Position numbers and translations under genes: made by a program
Shown here: positions 48,190 through 59,025 of the stretch, piece by piece
Layout of the letters: the number at the start of each line of letters is the position of its first letter
Numbering within the stretch: the first letter of the stretch is position 1
From: Nakazawaea peltata
Lineage: Eukaryota > Ascomycota > Pichiomycetes > Alaninales > Pachysolenaceae
Direction of reading: 5' to 3'
Length of the DNA: 64,000 nucleotides
NCBI GenBank assembly: GCA_001599355.1
Contig: BCGQ01000002.1
Coordinates: forward strand, 1,377,554 to 1,441,553
The notes under the pieces: generated by a model
Seen by the model: the letters and a program-made list of their open reading frames with translations, nothing else
What the model was told of the DNA's origin: nothing
The model's database searches: none

Positions 48190-51100
48190 TTATACAAGAA
48201 GATTATGATCTAAACAATGACATCCACAACCACTTGGGCATTCCACCTCTTTAGAGACAGCCCACCATTCAGATGCACACTCAGCATGAAGGATATGTGT
48301 GCAATTGGAGCACGCAAATAATCTCTTGTTCACCAATAATCCACAGTAATTACATACTTGAGGTTTGGCCCTGGAAGAGACATACATTGGTTCGATTTGA
48401 AGTGATGAAGATGGCAGCGGAGAGTTAGCAAAACTGCTGGAATCATCAGGTTTCACATATCCGATCAAACCTCTGTGAACGTCATATTCAGATCCCAATG
48501 GTGAAGGGTCATGTTTGTTACTTGGATAATTGAACTTTAATACTTTTACACGGCTAGCGTGTAACCCCCACAGGTATAATAATGACAGATATTCTTCTCT
48601 GTAGCGTTTGAGCTTGATTGGATCAATGGAGTCTAACATTTTCATGGCATATGAAGTGTCGAAAAGATCGAACTGTTCTTCATGTAATACCAGAACTTTG
48701 ACTCTTGGGATTTCCAAATCAGAAGGGGGTTGAGAAGTATGACCATGAGAGGGGTGATGAAGGTTTTGGAAGTTCGACATCATTAATGTGGATTGAGACA
48801 TCGGGAATCTAGTAGAATTGATGCTCGAATGTCTGTCGTCTCTCATAGAGATCCCTGACACGGAATGATTATGAGAAAAATACGATAATGAGGCCGAAGA
48901 TGGGGCTCGGTGATGAGACATCCCACTCTGACCAGAAACCATCATATTGGAATTTTCACTTATACTTTCCCGATGCAATGAATAAGGAGAAGAAGGAATT
49001 TGTTTACGGAAATACCCTGGCAGACGATCCGGAGACAGAGATTTAAAACTATGCAGCTCAAACGACGACATTGAGCTGGCTATTGACCCGATTCTCAGTT
49101 GACTGGATGGTTGATGAGGGAAATAAGACGAAGTAGAAGGCATGCGTGCCATACTGGCACTCACACTACCACTAATAATTCCAGACAGCCTCGAAACGGA
49201 GCTATCCGACAAACTAAACAGCACTGTATTACCCCCAAAATGAGAAGATTTTTTATGCCTGGAACTTTCTCCAGATGATTTCTTATATGGTACATGGATG
49301 GCCACGGATGTGTCCATACGATTATCTTGATTCTCAAATAATATACAACTTAACATCAGTAACATTTGTATGTCCTGTCTACTTTCGTAATACTCGAACA
49401 ATTTCTTAGTGAGCCATTTACCCCCAAATGGATGAGATCCCCAATAAAATCTAAAGAGCTTGGCCTCTTCCAGATCGGCTTGGGTGCTTTGTAAGAAATG
49501 TCCAAAGAGTTTGTTATTAGCGACCAGTTGCTGTTGCATTAGTTCGTCCTCTAGCTCTACATCTTTGGTGAGAATTACACTAAGAAGTCTCCAACAGTCC
49601 AGAATATCATGATAACCGAATCTCTCAGCGACAAATGAGTTATGTCTGGCCAACATTTCAGGACTATCACCCAAAATACGGTACTCAAATGCCAATTCCA
49701 TCTTTGCTGGAATCAAATGACGTAAATCATGAATTCTGACTATATTTCTGATTCTACTAGACCCTAAATAGCGTCCATCAGTAGATTTAGAAGCATGAGA
49801 AAGTGCTGTTCCCGTAGTAGCATCACCTCCCCCGCCTCCAGGAGTATCAGAAAGTCCTCCGAATCTCTTCTGAGCTCTAGATCTCACCCCATATCCAATT
49901 CCAATGTTTTTATTCAAGAATCGAGAAAGTCTAGGTACTTCATCTTCGAGAATTTCATCGAAATCGTTGGAAAGTGAGTCTGAATCTGAATCATTGGAGT
50001 CTGAGTCAGAGGAATCGTCTAATCTGGACATTTTCTTCAGTGTTTTCAGTGTCTTAGCAAGTGTTCCCGTCAATCCGAACCCTTGTTGGTCAAATTTCAA
50101 CATAGCAGTCTTGGGTTTCTCTACTTGGGGGATGAAAAAACACACTAAATGACCACTTGCAGTCCAAATGGCTCCACAACCTTTAGGAACAGGAGTCGAA
50201 TCGAATCCTAATTCGGTATTAGTGGTATCAGGAGCTGTTCCGGACTTATTTTGGGCCCCTGCCATGAGAAGATCGTCTTCCTCATCGTCTTCTTCTTCCT
50301 CTTCTTCCTCCGATGTAGCTGATGTCATGCTAATCTCATCGGCAACATCGAAATTGTCCTCATATGGAATCTCGAATGGATCCAACATCAATGCTTCATC
50401 TCCGTTCTCAACAAGAAGGTTTGCCAAATCCAATTTCTCTCCCATCAAGAACCGGAGACAAGTCTCAAGACAAAACTTGTGTCGTTCATGATATTTGGAG
50501 ACGATTTCTCGTAATCCCAGAGTGATCTCCAGGTGTTTCTCGGAAGAGAGATCGTGGCTTTCTTCTATATGGAATTGAGGAGGCTCAGAAGCTGAAGGGT
50601 ATCCTCTTGGGAAGACCAGTTCGACTCTGATGAAGATGAGATCTTCTTTAGAAGGGGTATCATCTGTGGAATTTGGGGGGTTAGACGGGTTACTGTTGGT
50701 GGGGTTACTGGTGCTACTATTACCGGAATTAGTGTTACTGGTAGGGCCGGGGTTAACTACATCTACACTTCCCCATGGCCCCATCAAAGATAATATCAAG
50801 TTCCCTGTAGATACAGAAATCCTCTCAAATCTAATTTTAGGAAATTTATGACCAACCATACTGACTTCTTCTCCGAAATTCAACACCTGCTCTTCATTAC
50901 CTTCGAAGATATTACGAGAGATTTGGGTAGCTGGGTTCAGAGAACGACCTATTCTCACACCAGAAATCCAATTCAATTGTTGTTTAGCAAGAGCTCCTAC
51001 ACCTGAGGCAGCAGAAGCAGGGGCAGTAGAAGCTGTGGCAGAGGATAATCTCATCCTCGATGCCATATATTGGTTACTGGTAGCTGCATTTATAGCAGCC

Positions 51101-52284
51101 ATAATCTCGTCCTGCTCCTCATTAGTTTCAGTAGAAGAGGTAGGAGTCGATGGGAGGGGTTCATCTCTATAAGTAATATAATTGTACGAGGGTAATTTCT
51201 TGCCTGAAGGTAGAGGGAGGCTCCGTTGGAAGTTGGCTTGCTCGTAGAAATCATCATTAAGCGGCCAAAGTCTCAAATCGCAGTCCTTTGACCATGTCAC
51301 AAGCTGGAATTCTCGGTCATCTACTTCACTATTTGGAGTATGTCTTTCACGCCAAAGGAAATCTTTGACAGGCTCACTATGGCCTTTAAAGATATAAGAA
51401 GGTTTTAATTTGGAAACTCCGGTCTGGTCTTTGTAATCTACGATGAAGACCGAGTTATTTCCACCCAGAGAAGGCATAATTCCACAAGAAGACTCGCCAA
51501 ATGGTAAATGACGAGCTCTATTTACGGGGAAATCGGTATTTATAGTATATACAGGCTCCTCAATGCTCTTGTTGTAATCCCAGAACTTGACTGTCATGTC
51601 ATGAGAACAAGAAATGATCTCGGTCTCGTATAATCGACCAAAATCAAGCCCATTTATTCCTCTAGTATGAGCATTGATCTTATGTACCGGGATGGAACCT
51701 TTTCTGGTATCCCAGACATAGAAATAGTTATCGTGAGCACTCAGAAGAGTGTATGGGTTGATGAAATTCCATTTCACCTGCGAACTTCCAGCCTTCCAAT
51801 CGGCAAATTTATGGACGGGTCTTCGAGAAGTTCGAAGGTCCCATACAGTGACAAAAGTATCGACACTACAAAGCAGGAGCAACTCAGGGTCTATGGGATG
51901 GAAGTTGATATCGGTAACAGCCCTGGAATGTCCATGTAAAACATGCTCTATGGCATTATCGGCGACCCCACGGGCTAAATTCCATACCATCAGTTTCTGA
52001 TTCGAGGTCGAGACCACCCACGAGGGTTTGACATTGCCATGGGGCGACCATTGAACGTCGGCGACTTCCCAAGATGTCACGTGATGTAACCATCTCGGTT
52101 CTGAAAACGGGTCATCCAAATCTATCACATATAAACCCCTTCTGCCTGCTAGCACGGCGTCTCTTCCATTGGGAGCTAAGGACATGGCGCCAATATCACC
52201 GTCCACTCTAAGAGAGAGGGTATTTTCGAAGGTTGTTGAGTCGAAGGGGGACATCATTGAGGGGGATGATGATCGTAGGGGCAT
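48190..52284 (-). CDS. MTC5: SEA/GATOR2 subunit Mtc5/Sea3 (WDR59)
   Basis: 1364 residues. The N-terminal WD40 propeller (about 20-380) has DLDDPFSEPRWLHHVTSWEV, EHVLHGHSRAVTDINFHP and QLVTWSKDCDLRLWPLNDDF. An RWD domain lies at about 475-620 (VELVFPRGYPSASEPPQFHI). Low-complexity, Ser-rich and acidic linkers follow, then a helical region, and a C-terminal RING-type finger (CNYCGLLVNKRLFACSNCTH, HAECASEWW, CPSGCGC at about 1305-1355). These match yeast Mtc5, part of the SEA complex that regulates TORC1 at the vacuole in response to amino acids. It is longer than the 1148-residue yeast protein because of the linkers. Confidence 0.96.
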   Translation of the reverse strand: MPLRSSSPSMMSPFDSTTFENTLSLRVDGDIGAMSLAPNGRDAVLAGRRGLYVIDLDDPFSEPRWLHHVTSWEVADVQWSPHGNVKPSWVVSTSNQKLMVWNLARGVADNAIEHVLHGHSRAVTDINFHPIDPELLLLCSVDTFVTVWDLRTSRRPVHKFADWKAGSSQVKWNFINPYTLLSAHDNYFYVWDTRKGSIPVHKINAHTRGINGLDFGRLYETEIISCSHDMTVKFWDYNKSIEEPVYTINTDFPVNRARHLPFGESSCGIMPSLGGNNSVFIVDYKDQTGVSKLKPSYIFKGHSEPVKDFLWRERHTPNSEVDDREFQLVTWSKDCDLRLWPLNDDFYEQANFQRSLPLPSGKKLPSYNYITYRDEPLPSTPTSSTETNEEQDEIMAAINAATSNQYMASRMRLSSATASTAPASAASGVGALAKQQLNWISGVRIGRSLNPATQISRNIFEGNEEQVLNFGEEVSMVGHKFPKIRFERISVSTGNLILSLMGPWGSVDVVNPGPTSNTNSGNSSTSNPTNSNPSNPPNSTDDTPSKEDLIFIRVELVFPRGYPSASEPPQFHIEESHDLSSEKHLEITLGLREIVSKYHERHKFCLETCLRFLMGEKLDLANLLVENGDEALMLDPFEIPYEDNFDVADEISMTSATSEEEEEEEDDEEDDLLMAGAQNKSGTAPDTTNTELGFDSTPVPKGCGAIWTASGHLVCFFIPQVEKPKTAMLKFDQQGFGLTGTLAKTLKTLKKMSRLDDSSDSDSNDSDSDSLSNDFDEILEDEVPRLSRFLNKNIGIGYGVRSRAQKRFGGLSDTPGGGGGDATTGTALSHASKSTDGRYLGSSRIRNIVRIHDLRHLIPAKMELAFEYRILGDSPEMLARHNSFVAERFGYHDILDCWRLLSVILTKDVELEDELMQQQLVANNKLFGHFLQSTQADLEEAKLFRFYWGSHPFGGKWLTKKLFEYYESRQDIQMLLMLSCILFENQDNRMDTSVAIHVPYKKSSGESSRHKKSSHFGGNTVLFSLSDSSVSRLSGIISGSVSASMARMPSTSSYFPHQPSSQLRIGSIASSMSSFELHSFKSLSPDRLPGYFRKQIPSSPYSLHRESISENSNMMVSGQSGMSHHRAPSSASLSYFSHNHSVSGISMRDDRHSSINSTRFPMSQSTLMMSNFQNLHHPSHGHTSQPPSDLEIPRVKVLVLHEEQFDLFDTSYAMKMLDSIDPIKLKRYREEYLSLLYLWGLHASRVKVLKFNYPSNKHDPSPLGSEYDVHRGLIGYVKPDDSSSFANSPLPSSSLQIEPMYVSSRAKPQVCNYCGLLVNKRLFACSNCTHILHAECASEWWAVSKEVECPSGCGCHCLDHNLLV

Positions 52285-52890
52285 TGAGAATTCAATTGGG
52301 TGTTGATATGGGGTATTCAGATGGGGTACGGTGATGTTCTAGTAGTGAATACGGTAGTGTGGTAGTGTAAATTTACTCAAATATTTGGATTGAATTTTTG
52401 TCGTGTTTTTTTGCTCAATTGCCTAATTTGGAATACAGTACAAAGCCAAGAGTCGTGCATTTACCAAATATCCAGATCAGGAACTAATTGGGGGTTAGAA
52501 TTGGGGGGATTGGGGGGTTCAGTTCATAGGATGAGTGGGATTATGTCATTGTACTATTGAATCTACTCTAGTACTCCCTATTAGTTTTGCCTACCATCTC
52601 CTCCTACCATCTCCTCCTACCATCTCCTCCTACCATCTCCTCCTACCATCTCCTCCTACCATCTCCTCCTACCATCTCCTCCTACCATCTCCTCCTACCA
52701 TCTCTCTCTCTTTTCTATCCCTCTCGACTAACTCACCCTGCTCTTATCTTATCTGCTCTCATTACTGGTTCGAAATACTACATATTTCTCCCCTTCTCCC
52801 CTTCTCTACTTCTCTACTTCTCTACTCTCTACTATCTACATCAAATAAACTAATCCCTACATTAACTAATCCTAACTATACCATCCTCCC
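52285..52890. promoter_or_regulatory. MTC5 upstream region with minisatellite
   Basis: 606 bp. A CC-TAATTT-GG box (Mcm1-like) is at about 52432-52441. The 13-bp minisatellite at 52591 and a C/T-rich run to about 52840 follow. The long open frames on plus here are products of the repeat and are not genes. Confidence 0.5.
52591..52706. repeat. 13-bp pyrimidine minisatellite, eight full copies and a partial ninth
   Basis: CTACCATCTCCTC repeated from 52591, with starts every 13 bases (52604, 52617 ... 52695). The full copies are identical or nearly so. Confidence 0.92.
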
Positions 52891-55033
52891 TTAACATATA
52901 TCATAATTAGGGAAACATCTTCGACTCCATGAATCAATCTCCCATCTGAAAAGACCTTTATCACATCCCACAAGAAGATGAGATTTCCCATTAGATGGGT
53001 CATAGTACCAATCAATACCATCGATATCCACCAGGGAGTCTTCATATATTGATCTCAACCGATAATCTGAGTCATCAATATCGGAATAACTAAGTCTTCT
53101 GCCAGTGAAATTCCTCGATACCACGAACAGACTGTTGGAATTATGGTAGAGATTGTCTGAGTTGGCTACATTTTGCAGTGTTTGCATTGACAATGAGAGA
53201 GGAGAACGACCAGGCGAACCAAGATCGATATCGTCACCCCAACTTTCTTCATAATCGATATCACAAGCGTCTTCATCTTCTTCGTCTTCTCCGCCTTCTC
53301 CATAGTATCCCAATGTCTGTTGGATTGAGGTTGGAGAGAACGAGTTGGAGGTTGGAGCTGATGCTGCTTCCGATGGTCCCTCAGAAGCTCCTGCTGCTCT
53401 CTCATCATCCACTGATGAAGGAGACCTGAATCTGAACCTCAAATTACTCGTTTCCACAGCCCCAAAACTACTACTACGATTATGTATATGCTGAGGTACT
53501 TTGTACGAAGTGATCCCGTTCGAATGGTAAAGGTAATCATAGTCGATATTGTACCTGGTCATTTGATCCAGAGAGTCATTCAAGTTGGCAATCACACTCT
53601 TGTATTCCCTCACAAGAGCCTCTTGGTAAACTCCTCCCTCGGTTGAAACTGCCTCATTATCACCTTCCTCTTTGTCTTCGGTTGACACAGCCTCACTTGG
53701 TTTAGAAAAGATATGTTTAGGCAACACAATCACCTGATGCTTCTCGTAATTCCTGGTGTCAACCATATGAACTCTGCCAGTATGCTCACTCAAGAACAAC
53801 AAGTCGTCGGTTCCTCCACTGAACTTACAGCAGCGGAACAGCCCATGCAGAGACTTGGGTCTGGTCGAGTAAATGGTATGTAAGGGACGTCTATGGTTCC
53901 TGATATCGTAAACCAGAGATATCCCATCTTGGAAGACACAGCAGAACTGTTTTCCATCTGCACTGAACAGGGTAGAAATCCCTGTATCAAAAGTGGTCTT
54001 GATACAGGTTTGTTTATGAGATGGGAGCGTTGGTTTTGTGCTAGGATTGGAGCTGGAGCCGGAACCTGCTGACCCCGATGACATACTTTGCTCATGCAAT
54101 AACACTATCTGCTTGGAATCCCCACATGCAACAACCACCTTCTTATCCACCGGCGAATAACTGGCACTATTGACGGGAAATCCAAGAGCACTTTCCCCCA
54201 TCACGGTGATATCGCCCCTGTTATTCAAATCACAGTGATAAAGCGAGTAATCGTTGTTGCATACCAAGGTGTTGTATCTATAATTGGAGCTCCTCTGGAT
54301 CCCCACATGGTTGTTGATCAATGAGCCCACATTGACAGTGCTGTTTATGCCCAATTCTTTATTGCAAATGTTAAGAAGACCCTTCATGTTATTGACGGTG
54401 GAGGTCCTGGAGGTGAGTGGTGAAGCGTACGGCAACGAGGAGGAGGGGGAATATGATGAGGGTGCCACTCCTCCCGATACTATGACACCATCGAGCTCGG
54501 CAAAACACCGGGGTTGGAAATCCAACTTACTGTAATTGACGATCTTATTGGATTCGTAATCATAGCCGCGGATTTGGTCTTTACAGGTGAAGAGGACCCT
54601 AGTCGGGTGTTTGGATGACGACTGGACGAGGTCTCTTAACTGCCAATGACTGGAAAGTGGTTGGTTAGTATTTGATTGGGGGTGAAACAGGCCTCTGTGG
54701 GGAAATTTGGAGGGCATTTGGAGGGCATTTGGGTGGGCAGACTTACTTGATGGTGATTTTGAGGTTGGTGAAATCGGATTCCCGCTTCAAGAAGCTCTCA
54801 TTAGCGGTCTTTATGGATGATTTCTTTCGGTTGCTGAATAGGCGTTAGTATGGGATGATTTGAGGTGGGTTTATTGCTGTCAAACGGCGGCTAAAGCGGT
54901 TGAAATTGGGCGGAGCGGAGGGGTAGATTGGGTGGGAAAGTGGGGGGGAGGTGATGCTGGCGGTACCGTTGGATGATACTTACGTGCTGGTTAACCGACC
55001 ATCTGTGCTTGTATTTAATGTCTCGATAGTCAT
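52891..55033 (-). CDS. DUF2415 WD40-like protein, probably three exons
   Basis: Exon 1 54984-55033 (starts MTIETLNTSTDGRLTS), exon 2 54747-54833 and exon 3 52891-54694 give about 646 residues. Intron 1 (54834-54983) has GTAAGT, TACTAAC at 54844-54850 and CAG. Intron 2 (54695-54746) is only 52 nt, with GTAAGT and CACAG but no good branch box; without it the frame stops at the donor. The alternative is a start at 54717 (MPSKFPHRGLF). Exon 3 has SHWQLRDLV, WD40-like strands and SEHTGRVHMVDTRNY, the DUF2415 signature. A long acidic Ser/Glu insertion follows. The function of this fungal family is not known to me; cytoplasmic or nuclear. Confidence 0.7.
54695..54746 (-). other. Putative 52-nt intron of the DUF2415 gene
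   Basis: GTAAGT donor at 54746, CACAG acceptor ending at 54695. The interior repeats CAAATGCCCTC twice and lacks TACTAAC. Its removal keeps the reading frame; retention gives a stop directly at the donor. Confidence 0.5.
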
Positions 55034-55890
55034 TTTGATGATGGGGTAGGAAGTGGTTTGGTTGTTATCTGGGAATTAAATAAAGTGCTTGCAGGATAGT
55101 AAAAGTAGGCAGGAGTGGGCAGGTGAAGGGCAGAAATCGGGCAGAAAAGACAAGAAATGTGGAAAAAGGTAGGAAAGAAAGGCAAGAAAGACAAGGAAAA
55201 AAGGTGAAAGAAAGGCACTAAAGGCAAGAAATGTGTGGAAAAGGTGGAAAAATAGTGGGAAAAGAGTGAAGCGAGGCAATCAAAAAAGGGCAATCAGAAA
55301 AGGGCAAGACAGGAAAGGCAGGTAAGGCAATCAACCATAGCAAGATTATTTGCTATTCACAATACAATACGGTAGTTCTAGAGATGTCAGAGCATGATCT
55401 GACTCTACGATCTGACTCTATGGCCCGAATGTATGACCTGACTGCATGACCATACTATCACCTGATATTATTGCTGTATTGCTCCCACTCTTCCTAATGA
55501 TAACCAGCTCAGCTTGTCTGTTTTTTGTTTGTTTTTTGTTTATACTCTGCCCCCACAATATTCTGCTTCGCCGCATGATCTGCCCTTATCTTCTCATATT
55601 CTGCTCCACTTGACTTCCCCTTTAATCACCTTCCCCTTTAAGTAATTTCTCCAAATTTTCACCCTCAGTCCCCTTCCAGACCTAACTCGGCTAAAATCAG
55701 ATCGATTCAACTCACTTCCACAACCTCATCGGATCATAAAATCACTTCTAGAGATCTCCAAATCATTATCCTGGACATCTTAATTCCAGACCACTCAAAA
55801 CAAGCATATCCCCCCTCTCAAAATTCCCCCCTTACTAACGGCTCTCTTCCCTAAGAAACCAATTTTAATAAGGGGCAGACTAACGGCAGA
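55034..55890. promoter_or_regulatory. Divergent region DUF2415 gene/MSN1-like
   Basis: 857 bp. Positions 55080-55320 are G/A-rich on plus (C/T on the DUF2415 sense strand) with many GGCAAGAAA-like words; positions 55540-55870 are C/T-rich on the MSN1 sense strand. TACTAAC occurs at 55833-55839, 51 bp before the ATG. No gene is seen. Confidence 0.5.
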
Positions 55891-57195
55891 ATGGATCGCA
55901 TAAAACAGTTGAGCAATCGGATTGATTCGCTAGAAAAAATGGTCATGCAACTCCAACTGGATAGCTATCTGCGGCATGAGGAACTCAAGCAGTACATTTC
56001 AGCCACCTTCAATATGATCCAGGCCAATTCAAATCTGCCACAGCATTCGAACCCTTCGCCTGTGACGTTATTACCACAGGGGGTTCAAAATGGTGGACCT
56101 GAAGTTTCTCCGACTGCGGCGACTTCGTCTCAGGCAGGCATATTCAGGTCACATCCTCCTCCTCCGCCACCTCAGCACTTGCATCTGCAGCACATGCACC
56201 ATCAGTCAATGAGTGGATCAATGTCCCCTCCTCTTCAAAATATGGCACAGCCGCAGCACCAATTACAGCATCCACCGCAAAAAAGATCACTGCGTCAGCA
56301 ACTGCATCATCAACCGCATCATCAACCGCATCATCAACCGCATCACCAACTGCATCAACCAGTTCAAGTTCCTCAACTCCCTCACTCACTTCCATCACTG
56401 CACCACCAGCAATCTCCACTACCTCCTCCACCTCCACCTCCACCACCTCCCCCATCTCATCATCATCAACGTTCCCATTCAGGTCACCAACAACCGCAGC
56501 TCCAAATCATCGCCGCACATCCATCGGATTTCTCTTCCCAAAAAAATATCGTCCATTTCAGACCTTTGGCTGGTCAAAATACCTCTCAACATATACAAAA
56601 TGACGTCGACCAAGACCAATCTGGGATCCATGTCCAAGTCCAGGTCCATGGCCAAGCTAATGGCCACTCATTTGATAACATCATCAGCCATGAGCCTCCT
56701 CAGCAAATTAAGAAAATACCTCAACACCCCCCTTCTCCTCCAATTACCAACGGATCATCTAGAGACAACGATCATATTGGGGAATCGGAGGACGACGAAG
56801 ACGACGACCATGATGACAATGATGACAACGACGACGAGAATGACGACCCTGAGAATAAACTCAACGTCCCATTGGTGTCGATTCGTAAATCTTTGGCTAC
56901 TGTAGAAGAGATTTGGAAGGAATATTACTACGGTTTAGATGGTAACCCGTCGATTAAGTCTCTTGATGCCGTGTATGGTAAACGTTGGCGTGATAAGCAA
57001 AGAGATAGAACCTACTTCCGTCGTAAACGGATCTTCCGGTTCATCGAGAAATACATGGAGATTTACAACGCTACCGAGAGTCAGCTGGTTCAATATTTGG
57101 AGAACTGTCGCCTAGATCCCACCACCGGCCGCAAGAAAACCTTGATGTGGTTGTATACACATCTACCCCCTTTACAAGGGAAACGAGCATATTAG
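55891..57195 (+). CDS. MSN1: Msn1/Hot1/Gcr1-family transcription factor
   Basis: 434 residues. An N-terminal coiled coil (MDRIKQLSNRIDSLEKMVMQ) resembles the start of yeast Msn1. A long His/Gln/Pro-rich middle includes a 12-bp repeat giving HHQP units (near residue 140) and a polyproline run. An acidic Asp/Asn block lies near 300-325. The C-terminal Gcr1_C DNA-binding domain starts about 335: TVEEIWKEYYYGLDGNPSIK, then a TYFRRKRIFRFIEKYM helix and GRKKTLMWLYTHLPP. Yeast Msn1 has the matching VMEVWKEYTEGVNGQPSI. Msn1 acts in osmotic stress, invertase and invasive-growth regulation. Hot1 shares the domain, so the symbol is a best match. Confidence 0.78.
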   Translation: MDRIKQLSNRIDSLEKMVMQLQLDSYLRHEELKQYISATFNMIQANSNLPQHSNPSPVTLLPQGVQNGGPEVSPTAATSSQAGIFRSHPPPPPPQHLHLQHMHHQSMSGSMSPPLQNMAQPQHQLQHPPQKRSLRQQLHHQPHHQPHHQPHHQLHQPVQVPQLPHSLPSLHHQQSPLPPPPPPPPPPPSHHHQRSHSGHQQPQLQIIAAHPSDFSSQKNIVHFRPLAGQNTSQHIQNDVDQDQSGIHVQVQVHGQANGHSFDNIISHEPPQQIKKIPQHPPSPPITNGSSRDNDHIGESEDDEDDDHDDNDDNDDENDDPENKLNVPLVSIRKSLATVEEIWKEYYYGLDGNPSIKSLDAVYGKRWRDKQRDRTYFRRKRIFRFIEKYMEIYNATESQLVQYLENCRLDPTTGRKKTLMWLYTHLPPLQGKRAY

Positions 57196-57333
57196 TGAGC
57201 ATTTTAATTTTATATATTGTATAATAGGAAGGAGTTAATGGGAAAAGGGGCGAGTAAATTTTATACCAGGGCCCCAAATTAAGCTTTATAGTTTAGATAA
57301 TAATAATAGTACATGATATTATACATCAAAAAA

Positions 57334-59025
57334 TTATTTAGATGCGTCTATTCTTGGTTTGACCTGCACGGGTGAAACTTCGTGACTTGGGTCGTATTTC
57401 AAGTTTAAAGGGGCTACTCCTGTAGATTCGCGGTTGGGAGTTCTTTCGAGATGGGGTTGATCTGGGTGATCAGAGATTTCAATGCTGGTGAATTGAGTGG
57501 GGGGAGACTGAGCAAAGGAATCCTTAGCTCCATCTAGTGGTGTTTCTTTGAACTCGTTGTATAATGGGTGATCAGGGATCTCTGCAGGGATTTCCAATTG
57601 AGGAATTACGACTACTTTTCTCTTCAGTCTAGGGACAGGAGATACATCTTCAAAGAGATCTCCAAGTTCTTTGAGTTTCGGTATTGTCACAGATTTGTGA
57701 ATCTCCCGCGATTCCACCTCAATCACATCGTAATATTGAACAGATGATTCTCCCAATAATGCAGGGGGTACTTTACGATCTTTAGCAAGAGCCGGAGATG
57801 TGAACCGACGTTTGGAAATTAAATGATCTGCAAGTTCCGTGCCTAATTTACGCACAAGCTTAGCGTAGAATAATCCACATGCATTGCATAAAGTCTTCTC
57901 TCCATTCGGGCCTCTTCTCCATTGGATAGTCTCTGTACACTCACATTGATCACATTGTCCGTAAGGCAAAGCCTTTTCTTTGTACATCGAGATTGCAGCA
58001 GCAGCGTCCGCCTTGACAACCGTATCGAGGTCACTGTGCATAGCATTCTCTAATGGAAAGGGCAAGGGCAAGGAAAGGGTTACATTGGGATCATCAAGAC
58101 CGAAAACAGCATCCTGTGGAGCCCCTTTACCAGAACCATCCTTCAGGCCCAAGGAAAATTCGGATCTCAATGCATCACGCCAATCGAGCAAGACATCGCT
58201 GAGATGCCTCAGCAAATCGGCATTCTCTGTCAACATCTCCTCGGATACAGCATCCATGCTGACACGGAATTTGGAATCCTTGGCTATCATATCTGCGAAC
58301 CAGCGAAGTTTCTCGATATCCAGCTGCAGTTTACGGAATTGTTGTGCCATGATGGTACGTCCTATTGTGTGTAAATCACTACTGCTGAATTTGTCGCCAA
58401 TGATTCCTGAGAGGTCGGCCAACAGCTCCATAGATTGGGTCCTCACCGAGGAAAGCTCCAGTTTACGATCAATCTTAGTCATAGGTGGAGTTGCTGGAGC
58501 CGCAGGTATAGGATAATAAGGCGGCTGTTGAATAGGTTGAGGTACCATGTAAGGAGGCATCAGCATCGGGTCATAAGGTGGAATCATGCTAGGTGGGAAC
58601 TGGGGCATCATCGAATAAGGAGGCAGTAAATGTGGGGGGATGGGCCAGTGGAATCTCTGCAGGTCTTGCAGAGGCCCCATAGTCGGCGGAGGAGGAGGGG
58701 CAGGAGGTAAAAAATAGGGCACGGCCTTCCTAACGTCTATCTGTGAGTCTCTTGCCTTGGCATCTGCACTGTCATTGTCGTTATAGTGACCTAATATAGA
58801 TTGGGGGTATGGAGCAGGAATGTCGTATGCATGCATCTGGTCAGTATTACTCGAGTCATCTATTATTTCCGGCACCTCAGTGCCCTGTGCAGATGATGCA
58901 GGGGCATTTGTTTTCCCCTTTAAAGGCACACGTCTGCGGTAGGCCCTCTTAGCTGGTTTGGGATCACTTTCCGGCAACGAAGTCGAAGACGATGTTCTTT
59001 TCGGGCGACCTCTTGGTAGTGACAT
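57334..59025 (-). CDS. Single-finger GATA factor with AT-hook-like N-terminus
   Basis: 563 residues. The N-terminus has an AT-hook-like PRGRPKRTSS and a basic KRAYRRRVPLKGK. A Pro/Met/Tyr-rich stretch (about 100-175) precedes a helical region. One GATA finger, CDQCECTETIQWRRGPNGEK then TLCNACGLFYAKLVRKL, sits at about residues 356-392; it has the C-x2-C, 18-residue loop, C-x2-C form of the Gat2/Srd1 group. The C-terminal part is acidic and Pro/Glu-rich. GATA factors of this group act in development and nitrogen use; I do not assign a role. A cluster of GATAAG words lies upstream. Confidence 0.8.
   Translation of the reverse strand: MSLPRGRPKRTSSSTSLPESDPKPAKRAYRRRVPLKGKTNAPASSAQGTEVPEIIDDSSNTDQMHAYDIPAPYPQSILGHYNDNDSADAKARDSQIDVRKAVPYFLPPAPPPPPTMGPLQDLQRFHWPIPPHLLPPYSMMPQFPPSMIPPYDPMLMPPYMVPQPIQQPPYYPIPAAPATPPMTKIDRKLELSSVRTQSMELLADLSGIIGDKFSSSDLHTIGRTIMAQQFRKLQLDIEKLRWFADMIAKDSKFRVSMDAVSEEMLTENADLLRHLSDVLLDWRDALRSEFSLGLKDGSGKGAPQDAVFGLDDPNVTLSLPLPFPLENAMHSDLDTVVKADAAAAISMYKEKALPYGQCDQCECTETIQWRRGPNGEKTLCNACGLFYAKLVRKLGTELADHLISKRRFTSPALAKDRKVPPALLGESSVQYYDVIEVESREIHKSVTIPKLKELGDLFEDVSPVPRLKRKVVVIPQLEIPAEIPDHPLYNEFKETPLDGAKDSFAQSPPTQFTSIEISDHPDQPHLERTPNRESTGVAPLNLKYDPSHEVSPVQVKPRIDASK

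Noticed and set aside
52761-52780. GGTTCGAAA as a tRNA T-loop
   Set aside because: No flanking 5-bp stem or acceptor stem; no tRNA could be folded here.
52535-52894. 119-codon frame over the 13-bp repeat
   Set aside because: Made by the minisatellite; no start context or conservation.
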